This document shows positions 8,695 to 16,926 of a stretch of DNA of 52,619 nt, piece after piece (position 1 is the stretch's first letter; every line of letters begins with the position of its first letter). The stretch covers positions 1 through 52,619 of the forward strand of contig JBJHBG010000015.1 in assembly GCA_050485385.1 (NCBI GenBank), read 5' to 3'. Below the pieces are notes generated by a model that was given only the letters and a program-made list of their open reading frames with translations, did not search any database and was not told the origin of the DNA. The position numbers and the translations under genes were made by a program. This DNA is from RECO01 sp050485385 (lineage in GTDB: Bacteria > Pseudomonadota > Alphaproteobacteria > Geminicoccales > Geminicoccaceae).

Positions 8695-9549
8695 GTGACC
8701 GTCGAGTGCCAGGCGGGCGTTTTCGAGATCGTCGAGCCGGCGGGCCGCAGCCTGCCCATCCTGTTCGACTGTCCGCACTCCGGCCGCGACTACCCGGCGG
8801 ATTTCGGCAGCTGCCAGCCGATCGAGGCGCTACGGCCCGCCGAGGACGCCTTCGTCGACCGACTGGTGGAGGTGGCTCCCTCGCTCGGTATCACCACGAT
8901 CCGGGCGCTGTTCCCCCGCGCCTACATCGACGTCAACCGTGCGGCCGACGATCTCGATCCGGAGTTGCTGGACGGCGCCTGGCCCGAGCCCTTGCGCCCC
9001 GGTCCCAAGACCGACCTCGGCATCGGCCTGATCCGTCGCGTCGTGGTGCCCGAGGTGCCGATCTACGACCGCAAACTTCCGGTCGCGGAGGTGCAGTCGC
9101 GAATCGCCACCTGTTGGCAGCCCTATCGCCGCCGCCTGCGCGTGCTGATCGACACCATCGCCGCGACGCACGGCCGCTGCGTCTACCTGCAATGGCACTC
9201 GATGAAGTCGGTCGGCAACGCCGCCACGCCCGACGGCCCCGGCGTCAAGCGACCCGACGTGGTGCTCGGCGACCGCCGGAGCACGACGGCGCGGCCCCGC
9301 CTGACCGGCCGCATCCGCAACCTCTTCGGCGACCAGGGCTTTCGCGTGCGGGTGAACCACCCCTATGCGGGTGCGGACCTGCTGCGCGAGATCGGCGCAC
9401 CGCAGGACGGCATCGACGCGATCCAGATCGAACTCAACCGGGCGCTGTTCGTCGACGAGGTGAAGGTGGAGCCCAATCGCCTGTTCGAGGACACCAAGGC
9501 GCGGGTCGAGGGTGTCATCCAGGCGCTGGCGGCACGCCCGCTGCCGTGA
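8695..9549 (+). CDS. N-formylglutamate amidohydrolase family protein
   Basis: A 284-residue member of the FGase family, whose characterised members (HutG type) hydrolyse N-formylglutamate at the end of one histidine degradation route. Visible signatures are 'LFDCPHSGRDYP', 'RAYIDVNRAADDLD', 'YLQWHSMKSVG', 'VNHPYAGADLL' and the terminal 'IQIELNRALFVDE'. No hut gene lies nearby, so the true substrate may be a different N-formyl or N-acyl amino acid. The GTG at 8695 (GGGAGCGG just upstream) was chosen. Its TGA overlaps the GTG of the patatin gene, which implies coupled translation of two hydrolases. Confidence 0.85.
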   Translation: MTVECQAGVFEIVEPAGRSLPILFDCPHSGRDYPADFGSCQPIEALRPAEDAFVDRLVEVAPSLGITTIRALFPRAYIDVNRAADDLDPELLDGAWPEPLRPGPKTDLGIGLIRRVVVPEVPIYDRKLPVAEVQSRIATCWQPYRRRLRVLIDTIAATHGRCVYLQWHSMKSVGNAATPDGPGVKRPDVVLGDRRSTTARPRLTGRIRNLFGDQGFRVRVNHPYAGADLLREIGAPQDGIDAIQIELNRALFVDEVKVEPNRLFEDTKARVEGVIQALAARPLP

Positions 9550-10427
9550 CCAAGATGCGACTGGGTCTCGCGCTGAGTGGCGGTGCCGCCCGCGGCTGGG
9601 CCCATATCGGCGTGCTCCAGGTGCTCGAAGCGGCGGGGCTGCGCTTCGACGTCGTCACCGGCGCCTCGATCGGCTCGGTGGCGGGGGCTGCCTACCTCAC
9701 CGGCCGGCTGGACGCGCTCGCGAAGGAAGCCCGCGACACGCGCGGTCTGAGGCTGGCCCGCTTCGCCGACCTCAAGATCGGCGGGGCCGGGCTGATCGGC
9801 GGCCACCGGCTGCTCCGGCACTTCCGCCACCACTTCGGCGACGTGCGTATCGAACAGCTCGACAGGCGCTTCGGCGCGGTGGCGCTCGACCTCGCGACCG
9901 GCACCGAGCGCATCCTGTGCGAGGGACCGCTCGCCGAAGTGCTGCGCGCCTCGATCTCGCTGCCCGGGATCTTCGAGCCGGTGGTAACCGACGACGCCAT
10001 CCTGATCGACGGCGGGCTGGTGCAGCCCATCCCGGTCCAGGCCTGTCGCGCGCTCGGCGCCGAACGCATCGTCGCGGTGGACCTGCTCGGCGACTACGAG
10101 GGCGTCGCCCGCGCGCGCGATCTGCAGCCGGGGGCCGGCTTCAAGGCCAACCCGTTTCAGGTGCTGACGGCGAGCTTCACCGTGATCATGCGCGAGTTGG
10201 GCCGCGCCCGGCAGGCGGGGGCTCCGGCCGACCTCACCATCGTCCCGGCCATCGGCCACCTCCAGACGCACGACTTCCACAAGGCCGAGGAGTTCATCGC
10301 CCTCGGCCGCACCGCCGCCGAGACGGCCCTCGACCAAGTCCGCGCCATATGCCACGCACCGCCCCCGGACGCGAGCCTGCCGGTCCGACGGTCACGCGCG
10401 CTCGGCAGCGGCGAAGGGACGGGTTGA
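9546..10427 (+). CDS. Patatin-like phospholipase (RssA-type)
   Basis: A 293-residue soluble patatin-fold acyl hydrolase. The oxyanion loop 'LSGGAARGWAHIGVL', the nucleophile elbow 'GASIG' in 'VVTGASIGSVAGAAYL', and the catalytic aspartate in 'LIDGGLVQPIP' give the Ser-Asp dyad of the family. There is no signal peptide, so it acts in the cytoplasm or on the inner leaflet, presumably on phospholipids. The GTG at 9546 overlaps the upstream TGA as GTGA; an in-frame ATG at 9555 is the alternative and would remove only three residues. The C-terminal ~25 residues are arginine- and glycine-rich and probably disordered. Confidence 0.88.
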   Translation: MTKMRLGLALSGGAARGWAHIGVLQVLEAAGLRFDVVTGASIGSVAGAAYLTGRLDALAKEARDTRGLRLARFADLKIGGAGLIGGHRLLRHFRHHFGDVRIEQLDRRFGAVALDLATGTERILCEGPLAEVLRASISLPGIFEPVVTDDAILIDGGLVQPIPVQACRALGAERIVAVDLLGDYEGVARARDLQPGAGFKANPFQVLTASFTVIMRELGRARQAGAPADLTIVPAIGHLQTHDFHKAEEFIALGRTAAETALDQVRAICHAPPPDASLPVRRSRALGSGEGTG

Positions 10428-10484
10428 AGGCAAGGGACCGGAGGCTTTTGACGCCCCCTGCTGTTGCCCTGCTCGACCGACCGC

Positions 10485-11651
10485 TCAGTCGAGAAACTCG
10501 CTGAGATCCGCTGCCGCCTGGGCGATGCCGAGTACGCCGTCCAGATGACCGCGCCGGCCGGCGAGTGGTCGGGTCAGCACGGGGGTGCCGTCGGCGCCGA
10601 TGAGGGTCGCCGTCGCCCGCACCTTGTCGGCCGCAAAGACCAGATCGTCGGGGCTGTAGAGGAGAAGCGCCGGCGCCTCGATGTTGGCGAGGCCTTCCGC
10701 AAGGCTGCCCGTGTGGCCCGCCTGGAAGAGCTGGTTGGCCTTGACGAGATAGAGGAAGTGGTTGGCGTCGCTGACCGCTGCCCGGCCGCGCGCGACTTCG
10801 TCGAGCACGGCTTCGAAGCGGAAGCGGGCGTCGAGCCCGCTTGCCGGATCGACGTCGTCCTCGGCCCAGGCGCGGCCGAAGGCCACGTCCGCCCACTTCC
10901 AGTGATTGGCCTGGAGCGTCACCAGCTTCAATGCCTCGGCCAGCCCGTCGAGGGGCGGCTCGCCGCCGTAGTAGTCGCCGCCGTTCCACCTCGGATCGAG
11001 CCGGATCGGCGCCGCCCAGGCGTTGAGCCAGCCGATCGTGAAGGCGTCCGCCTCGCCGGCCCCGATCACGGGAATGACGCGTTCCACCATATCGGGGTAG
11101 GCACTCGCCCACTCCAGCGCCTGCAACGCCCCCATCGACGCGCCCATGACGGCATGCAGCCGCTCGATGCCGAGGCTCTCCAACAGCGCCTTCTGGACCT
11201 CGACGAAGTCGCGGATGGTCACGACGGGGAACGAGAGCCCATAGGGCTCGCCGGTGGCGGGATCGATGCTGGCGGGGCCGGTGGTGGTGACGTTGGGATC
11301 GCCCGTATTCAGGTTCACCAGCGTGTCGGAGGCGACGACGTAGAAGCGGTCGGTGTCGAGCGGCTTGCCGCTGCCGATGATGGCATCCCAATAGCCGCGC
11401 GGCCCGTCCTCGGCGTAGCGGCCGGCGGCGTGGCTGGTGCCCGAGAAGAAATGAGTGACGAGGATGACGTTGTCCCGCGCCTCGTTCAGCGTCCCATAGG
11501 CCTCCCAGCCGACGCGGACCTCTTCGATCGTCTCGCCGCCGACCGTGGTATATGGCCCCATCTCGAACACCTGCTTGTCCACGATCGGCTCGTAGGCGGC
11601 AGCCCCCGCCGCCCAGGCGCCCGCGATCAGGAGCATCGCCGCCATGCGCAT
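10485..11651 (-). CDS. Secreted MetX-like alpha/beta hydrolase (homoserine acetyltransferase-related)
   Basis: A 388-residue alpha/beta-hydrolase with the order and motifs of homoserine O-acetyltransferase: 'VGWEAYGTLNEARDNVILV', 'FSGTSHAAGRY', a nucleophile elbow 'VMGASMGALQALEWA' with Ser172, an acid in 'YSPDDLVFA' and the histidine in 'GRRGHLDGV'. Unlike true MetX it starts with MRMAAMLLIAGAWAAGAAAYE, which looks like a cleavable Sec signal, so it should work in the periplasm where acetyl-CoA is absent. The ATG 11651 start is required for that signal. It stands alone between converging patatin and diverging cyclase genes. An esterase or acyltransferase on an extracytoplasmic substrate is more likely than methionine synthesis. 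Confidence 0.8.
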   Translation of the reverse strand: MRMAAMLLIAGAWAAGAAAYEPIVDKQVFEMGPYTTVGGETIEEVRVGWEAYGTLNEARDNVILVTHFFSGTSHAAGRYAEDGPRGYWDAIIGSGKPLDTDRFYVVASDTLVNLNTGDPNVTTTGPASIDPATGEPYGLSFPVVTIRDFVEVQKALLESLGIERLHAVMGASMGALQALEWASAYPDMVERVIPVIGAGEADAFTIGWLNAWAAPIRLDPRWNGGDYYGGEPPLDGLAEALKLVTLQANHWKWADVAFGRAWAEDDVDPASGLDARFRFEAVLDEVARGRAAVSDANHFLYLVKANQLFQAGHTGSLAEGLANIEAPALLLYSPDDLVFAADKVRATATLIGADGTPVLTRPLAGRRGHLDGVLGIAQAAADLSEFLD

Positions 11652-11734
11652 CGTCTCGTCTCCTCCAGGCCTCGACTGCGCCGACGCTAGGCGAGGTCGC
11701 GGCCGCCGTCATCCTGGTTCGACGGAGACCGTCC

Positions 11735-12961
11735 ATGGTTGAGGCGGTCGACGACGAGGCCCGGATCGCCACCTGGGCGGGGGTGGATCGGGCGACCGTC
11801 GAGCGGCTCCAGGCCACGGGCCTGGTCGACGGCACCGCGGACGCGCGGCGCCGCGCGGCCGGCGTGCGCCTGTTGATGGCGCTGGAGGCGGCGGGCATCG
11901 CGCCCGCAACGCTCGCCGACGCCGTGGCGGCGGGCGATCTCGTGCCGGGCTTCGCCGAATACGTGACGACGGAGCCGATCGTCCTCACCGGCGCCACCTT
12001 CGGCGCGACGCTCGCGGCGCTCGGCGTCGAGCCGGCGCAGGCGGCTCGTCTCTACGTCGCCGCCGGCCTGCCGCCGATCGAGCCCGAGCGGCCGGTGCGC
12101 GAGGACGACGTGCGGCTTCTGCACATGCTGCGGGCCGCGCTCCAGCTCGGCGTTTCGGAGGACGCCGTCGCCCGGGTGCTGCGGGTGTTCGCCCAAGCGG
12201 CCCGCCGCGCCGCCGAGGTGATGCGCGAGGTCTTCCGCAGCGAGGTGGAGGACCGGCTGCGCGCCGCGGGCGTGCCGCCGGGTGCCTTGCCCGCCGTCGC
12301 CGGTGCGCGCCGCCCCGAGTTGCAGCGCATGGGCCTCGCCACCGCCCAACTGCTGCTGACACGGGTGCTGGAGGATTTGGTCTTCGAGAACGTCACGCTC
12401 CAGCTCGAGGCGGCCCTTGCCGCCAGCGGCCGGTTGCCGCAGCGCGGCGAAACTGGCCATGCCCTCGCCTTCGCCGACCTGGTCGGCTTCAGCCGGCTGA
12501 CCGAGGCCGTGGGCGACGTCGCCGCCGCCGCCGTCGCAACCCGCTTCGAAAGCCTCGCGCATGGTACCGCCACCGCCCATGGCGGCCGGTTGGTCAAGGC
12601 GCTGGGCGACGGCGTGCTGCTCGTGGCACGCGACGCGCCGAGCTTGCGCCGTCTGCTGCTGGCCCTGGTGGCCGCCGCCGGCACCTCCGGCCTGCCGGCG
12701 TTGCGCATCGGCGCCGCCGCCGGCCGCGTCGTCTTCCGCGACGGCGACGTGTTCGGCAGTGCCGTCAACCGCGCGGCCCGGCTGCTCGCCGCCGCCCGAC
12801 CGGGCGAACTGCTCGCCGACCGTGAACTGGTCGAGGGTGACGACGACGCCGGTTGGACACCCATCGGCGCGATCGAGGCCAAGGGCCAGGGCGAGGTGCA
12901 GGCATTCGCGCTCGCGGTCGGGGCATCCGCGCAAGGGCGGGGGTCCAAGGAAAGCCGTTGA
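11735..12961 (+). CDS. Class III adenylate/guanylate cyclase with N-terminal sensor-like domain
   Basis: A 408-residue cytoplasmic cyclase. The C-terminal half (about 235-400) is a class III catalytic domain: 'ALAFADLVGFSRLTE' with metal-binding Asp248, 'GGRLVKALGDGVLLVA' with the second metal aspartate Asp292, and 'VFGSAVNRAARLLAAARPGE'. The N-terminal ~230 residues are all-helical and MerR-like at first ('ATVERLQATGLVDG'), resembling the adenylate cyclase regulatory domain found in front of actinobacterial and proteobacterial cyclases. Cyclic-AMP synthesis is the best guess; nucleotide specificity cannot be proven. ATG 11735 has GGAG about ten bases upstream. It precedes argD by 62 bases. 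Confidence 0.85.
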   Translation: MVEAVDDEARIATWAGVDRATVERLQATGLVDGTADARRRAAGVRLLMALEAAGIAPATLADAVAAGDLVPGFAEYVTTEPIVLTGATFGATLAALGVEPAQAARLYVAAGLPPIEPERPVREDDVRLLHMLRAALQLGVSEDAVARVLRVFAQAARRAAEVMREVFRSEVEDRLRAAGVPPGALPAVAGARRPELQRMGLATAQLLLTRVLEDLVFENVTLQLEAALAASGRLPQRGETGHALAFADLVGFSRLTEAVGDVAAAAVATRFESLAHGTATAHGGRLVKALGDGVLLVARDAPSLRRLLLALVAAAGTSGLPALRIGAAAGRVVFRDGDVFGSAVNRAARLLAAARPGELLADRELVEGDDDAGWTPIGAIEAKGQGEVQAFALAVGASAQGRGSKESR

Positions 12962-13023
12962 CTCCGCCAAGGCGCTGCGGTCGTCTCCTCCTTTCCCATC
13001 CCTCATGAGGACGAGCGACGTCG

Positions 13024-14208
13024 ATGCGGAATGCCGCGATCCCTGCCGTGATGCCCAACTATGCCCGACTGGACGTGGCCTTCGCGCGCGGCCGCGGTGC
13101 GGAGCTGTGGGACACGGACGGGCGACGCTACCTCGACCTCGCCGCCGGCATCGCCGTGGTCGGCCTCGGCCACTGCCACCCGCACGTCACCGAGGCGCTG
13201 GTGGACCAAGCCCGGACGCTCTGGCACACCTCCAACCTCTACCGCATCGCCGAACTGGAGCGACTGTCCGACCGCTTCGTCGCCCGCACCTTCGCCGAGA
13301 CGGTGCTCTTGACCAACTCCGGCGCCGAGGCGCTGGAGGGCTGCATCAAGATGGCAAGGCGGCACTTCCACGTGCGCGGCATGCCCGAGCGCAATCGCAT
13401 CGTCACCTTCGAGGGCGCCTTCCACGGCCGCACCATGGCGACCATCTCGGCCGCCGGCGGCGCCAAGATGGTCGACGGCTTCGCGCCGCTCTTGGAGGGC
13501 TTCGACCGGGTGCCCTGGGGGGATCACGACGCCCTCGAACGCGCCATCGGCCCCGCCACCGCGGCCATTCTGATCGAGCCGATCCAGGGCGAGGGCGGCA
13601 TCCGCGAGTTGCCGATCCCGTGCCTGAAGGGCCTGCGCGACCTCTGCGACCGCGAGGGCATCCTCCTCGTGCTCGACGAGGTGCAGTGCGGCGTCGGCCG
13701 GACCGGTACGCTGTTCGTCCACGAGCAGGCCGGCATCCAGCCCGACGTGATGGCCGTCGCCAAGGGCATCGGCAACGGCTTTCCGGTCGGCGCCGTACTC
13801 GCCACGGCGCATGCGGCGCAGGGCCTCACCGCCGGCACCCATGGCTCGACCTATGCGGGCAACCCGTTGGCCGCGCGCGTCTGCAACGCCGTGCTCGACG
13901 TCATGCTGGAGCCCGGTTTCCTCGACCGCGTGCAGGCTGCGGGCGACAGGCTCGGCGCCGGCCTCGCCGAGCTTGCCGCCGGCCATCCGACGGTGATCGA
14001 GGGCGTGCGCGGCCGTGGGCTGATGCTCGGGCTGAAGCTCGCGGTGGATGCCCCGACCTTCAACCGCAAGGCCCTCGCCGACGGCCTGTTGCTGGTGCCG
14101 GCGGCGGAGAACGTCGTCCGCCTGCTGCCGCCGCTGGTGATCGGCGACGACGAGATCGACGAAGCCCTTGCCGGCCTGGATCGGGTCGCCCGGGAACTCA
14201 CGCCATGA
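13024..14208 (+). CDS. argD: Acetylornithine aminotransferase
   Basis: A PLP enzyme of 394 residues that converts N-acetylglutamate semialdehyde to N-acetylornithine. Class III aminotransferase blocks are complete: 'LWDTDGRRYLDLAAGIAVV', 'NSGAEALEGCIKMAR', 'FHGRTMATISAAGG', 'EPIQGEGGI', 'LVLDEVQCGVGRTG' and the Schiff-base lysine in 'VMAVAKGIGNGFPVGA'. Its TGA overlaps the ATG of argF as ATGA, giving the argD-argF-hslO order often seen in Alphaproteobacteria. ATG 13024 has only a weak AGGA further upstream, but the protein aligns in length with the family from there. Confidence 0.97.
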   Translation: MRNAAIPAVMPNYARLDVAFARGRGAELWDTDGRRYLDLAAGIAVVGLGHCHPHVTEALVDQARTLWHTSNLYRIAELERLSDRFVARTFAETVLLTNSGAEALEGCIKMARRHFHVRGMPERNRIVTFEGAFHGRTMATISAAGGAKMVDGFAPLLEGFDRVPWGDHDALERAIGPATAAILIEPIQGEGGIRELPIPCLKGLRDLCDREGILLVLDEVQCGVGRTGTLFVHEQAGIQPDVMAVAKGIGNGFPVGAVLATAHAAQGLTAGTHGSTYAGNPLAARVCNAVLDVMLEPGFLDRVQAAGDRLGAGLAELAAGHPTVIEGVRGRGLMLGLKLAVDAPTFNRKALADGLLLVPAAENVVRLLPPLVIGDDEIDEALAGLDRVARELTP

Positions 14209-15089
14209 CCGCCAAGCACTTCCTGGACCTCGACGCCCTCGACGTGGCGACGCTGCGTGCCATCCTCGACCTCGCCGTGCAGCTGAAGCGCGAGCCCGAG
14301 CCCGTCCTCGCCGGCAAGGAACTGGCGATGATCTTCGAGAAGAACTCGACCCGCACGCGCGTCTCGTTCGAGGTGGCGATGCGCCAGCTCGGCGGTCACG
14401 CCATCGTGATGAGTTCCGGCGAGACGCACCTCGCCCGCGGCGAGAGCCTGGCCGACACGGCCCGAGTGCTGTCGCGCTACGTCGACGCGGTGATGATCCG
14501 CACCACCGGCCACGGCAAGCTGCTGGCCATGGCCGAGCACGCCACCATCCCGGTCATCAACGGGCTCACCGACCGCTCGCATCCGTGTCAGATCATGGCC
14601 GACGTCATGACCTTCGAGGAGCACAAGGGGCCAATCCGGGGCGCCAAGGCCGCCTGGGTGGGCGATGCCAACAACGTCGCCACGTCATGGGTTCACGCCG
14701 CCGTGCGCTTCGGCTTCGACCTGCACATCGCCTGCCCGAAGGACCTGGCACCCGACCCGACGCTGGTGGAGTGGGCGGGCGAGCGGCTGACCGTGACGCA
14801 CGATCCCGTCGAGGCCGTCATCGGCGCCGACGCCGTGGTCACCGACACCTGGGTGTCGATGGGCCAGAAGGATACCGAGCAGCGCATCCGAGCCCTCACG
14901 CCCTACCGGGTCGACGCGGCGCTGATGGCCAAGGCGGCCAAGGATGCCGTGTTCCTGCACTGTCTGCCGGCGCATCGTGGCCAGGAGGTCACCGACGAGG
15001 TCATGGACGGGCGCCACTCGGTCGTGTTCGACGAGGCGGAGAACCGGCTGCACGTGCAGAAGGGAATCCTTGCATGGTGCCTGACCTGA
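14205..15089 (+). CDS. argF: Ornithine carbamoyltransferase
   Basis: Makes citrulline from ornithine and carbamoyl phosphate in arginine synthesis. The 294-residue protein has the carbamoyl-phosphate loop 'FEKNSTRTRVSFE', 'MRQLGGHAIVMSS', the 'DRSHPCQIMAD' block, the ornithine loop 'DTWVSMGQ' and the 'FLHCLPAHRG' active-site cysteine motif. It begins in an ATGA overlap with argD and its 3' end overlaps the hslO start by 16 bases, so the three genes are translationally linked. Nothing unusual is seen apart from a slightly short N-terminus. Confidence 0.97.
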   Translation: MTAKHFLDLDALDVATLRAILDLAVQLKREPEPVLAGKELAMIFEKNSTRTRVSFEVAMRQLGGHAIVMSSGETHLARGESLADTARVLSRYVDAVMIRTTGHGKLLAMAEHATIPVINGLTDRSHPCQIMADVMTFEEHKGPIRGAKAAWVGDANNVATSWVHAAVRFGFDLHIACPKDLAPDPTLVEWAGERLTVTHDPVEAVIGADAVVTDTWVSMGQKDTEQRIRALTPYRVDAALMAKAAKDAVFLHCLPAHRGQEVTDEVMDGRHSVVFDEAENRLHVQKGILAWCLT

Positions 15090-15970
15090 CCGACCGCCTC
15101 CTGCCGTTCCAGCTCGAGCGCTCGGGGCTTCGCGGCCGCCTCGTCCGGCTCGGTCCCGTCGTCGACACCATCCTGCAGCGGCACGACTATCCCGAACATG
15201 TGGCGCACCTGGTCGGCGAGTTCGTGGTGCTCGGGGCGACGCTTGCGGGCGGGCTCAAGTACGACGGCAGCTTCAGCCTCCAGGCGCGCGGCGACGGGCC
15301 GGTGCCGCTCTTGGTGGCCGACGTTACCAATGCCGGCGAGATCCGAGCCTATGCCGAGACGCGCCCGCCCGCGGCAGCGGCCGCGGCCCGGCTCGATGCG
15401 CTGCTGGGCAAGGGCTACCTCGCCATTACGGTCGATCAGTCGGCAGTGGGCGGCGAGACCTACCAGGGCATCGTGGAGTTGGAGGGCGAGAGCCTCGCCG
15501 ACTGCATGCTCGCCTATTTCCGTCGCTCCGAGCAGGTACCGACCGGCATGCGCGTGGCGGTGGAACGAAGCGGCGCGGGCTGGCGCGGCGGAGCGCTGGT
15601 CATCCAGAAGCTGCCCGAGCCGAACCCACACGGCGCCGCTGCGCAGGACGCGGCCGAGGATTGGCAGCGCACCATGCTGCTCTTGGCCACGCTGACGCCG
15701 ACGGAGCTGGCCGACCCGGCCCTCTCCGACGAACGCCTGCTCTATCGCCTGTTCCACGAAGAGGGCGTGCGCGTCTTCCCGCACCAGGACCTGGAGGTCG
15801 GCTGCCGCTGCTCCAGGGAGCGCATAGACCGCATGCTGGAGACCTTCTCCGCCGCCGACCTCGACGACATGGTCGAGGACGAAAGCGGCGCCATCGGCGT
15901 CACCTGCCACTTCTGCAACCGGACCTTCACGGTCGATCGGGACGCGATCGACAAAGGTCGCGGGACATGA
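15074..15970 (+). CDS. hslO: Redox-regulated chaperone Hsp33
   Basis: A cytoplasmic holdase activated by oxidative unfolding, 298 residues. The C-terminal zinc site keeps four cysteines in the pairs 'GCRCSRERI' and 'VTCHFCNRTF'. The N-terminal domain has 'LVRLGPVVDTILQRHDYPE', 'LGATLAGGLKYDGSFSLQ' and 'YLAITVDQ', typical of alphaproteobacterial HslO. The ATG at 15074 lies inside the end of argF, which agrees with the start seen in homologues. Placement after argF is a recurrent alphaproteobacterial arrangement. Confidence 0.95.
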   Translation: MVPDLTDRLLPFQLERSGLRGRLVRLGPVVDTILQRHDYPEHVAHLVGEFVVLGATLAGGLKYDGSFSLQARGDGPVPLLVADVTNAGEIRAYAETRPPAAAAAARLDALLGKGYLAITVDQSAVGGETYQGIVELEGESLADCMLAYFRRSEQVPTGMRVAVERSGAGWRGGALVIQKLPEPNPHGAAAQDAAEDWQRTMLLLATLTPTELADPALSDERLLYRLFHEEGVRVFPHQDLEVGCRCSRERIDRMLETFSAADLDDMVEDESGAIGVTCHFCNRTFTVDRDAIDKGRGT

Positions 15971-16080
15971 CGACGCCCGTGCGAGGGCGAACGAGTCGCC
16001 GGACGGTTCGCCCCCTGTGCGGCCGCCGCATCAAGGGTCGGCCGCGTCGCGCTCGCGCCCTGCCCGGTTGATCCGCGGCG

Positions 16081-16764
16081 GTGCGGTTCCCACGTCGAGT
16101 CGTGTCGCTGTCGAGACCTTGCCTGATCGTGCTTGCGGCGTTGGCGCTCGGCGCCTGCGGTGCATCGGTGCGAACGCAAGTTACCGCCTTCAACACCCCG
16201 GAGGCGCACGCACTCGCGGGACGGACGGTTGCCGTGGCGCCCGCCGGCAGTGCAACGGACGCGGCGCTCGACGTCCTGCACTATCGTGATGCGATCGCGG
16301 CGCGGCTGCTGACCCAAGGGCTCGTGGTGGTCGAGCCGTTCGAAGGGCCCGATCTGCTGGCGCTGTTCGAGGCCGACATCGACGCCGGCCGCGACCGCGA
16401 GGTCGTCCGCAGCGTCCCGATCTTCGGCTACGACGACGGCTTCGGGTCGTTCTGGGGGCCACCGTTCCGCTGCGTCGGCAGCGGCGCCGGTCGGCGCTGC
16501 TACTCCATGCCGCCGCGCTACGGCGTCGTCGGCTACGAGACCCGCCAGGCAACGATTCGCGAGTACACGCGCAGCCTCCGCCTGCGCGTGGTGGACGCCG
16601 ACGACACCGCTCGGCCCCTGTACGAAGGCACGGCCGTCTCGGTCGGCGCCTGCAACTCGCTCGCCGCCGTCTTCGACCCGATGGCCGATGCCCTGTTCGA
16701 GGACTGGCCGGGCGTGGACGGCGAGGTGCGCACGGTACGGAGCCGCGCCGATCTCGATTGCTGA
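16081..16764 (+). CDS. Putative outer-membrane lipoprotein, DUF4136-like
   Basis: A 227-residue protein with a lipoprotein signal: a basic N-terminus, a hydrophobic stretch and the lipobox LGAC with Cys26 as the predicted lipidated residue, followed by 'TQVTAFNTPEAHALAGRTVAVAP'. That opening, and a late 'YEGTAVSVGACNSLAAVFDPMADALFEDWPG', resemble DUF4136 proteins, whose function is unknown. The middle part is rich in Gly, Phe and Tyr, with two cysteines (in 'FRCVGSG' and 'RRCYSMPP') that could form a disulfide. The GTG at 16081 is the only start that keeps the whole signal. It stands alone, 110 bases after hslO. Confidence 0.7.
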   Translation: MRFPRRVVSLSRPCLIVLAALALGACGASVRTQVTAFNTPEAHALAGRTVAVAPAGSATDAALDVLHYRDAIAARLLTQGLVVVEPFEGPDLLALFEADIDAGRDREVVRSVPIFGYDDGFGSFWGPPFRCVGSGAGRRCYSMPPRYGVVGYETRQATIREYTRSLRLRVVDADDTARPLYEGTAVSVGACNSLAAVFDPMADALFEDWPGVDGEVRTVRSRADLDC

Positions 16765-16811
16765 GGTCCGGGGGAGGACGCCTTCCGGCGCGTCGGCGGA
16801 GCGGGCAGGCA

Positions 16812-16830
16812 CTGCCTATTTCGTAGGCAG
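16812..16830. repeat. Perfect 7-bp inverted repeat upstream of the TRAP operon
   Basis: CTGCCTA (16812-16818), loop TTTCG, TAGGCAG (16824-16830). Outer GGGC and GCCC segments could extend it. No T-run follows, so it is not a standard terminator. A TATACT box lies at 16845-16850, so the repeat covers the expected -35 region of a dctP promoter and could bind a regulator. Confidence 0.5.
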
Positions 16831-16926
16831 CCGCCCTTGATCGGGTATACTCCTGGGGCACCATGCGCTTCGCGGCATGGGCTTTGCTGAGTACGGCCCA
16901 ACCAGACTGCAGAATCGGAAACGCCC

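Noticed and set aside
8658..9545. N-terminal extension of the patatin frame
   Set aside because: It overlaps the N-formylglutamate amidohydrolase gene out of frame; the GTGA overlap at 9546 gives the natural start.
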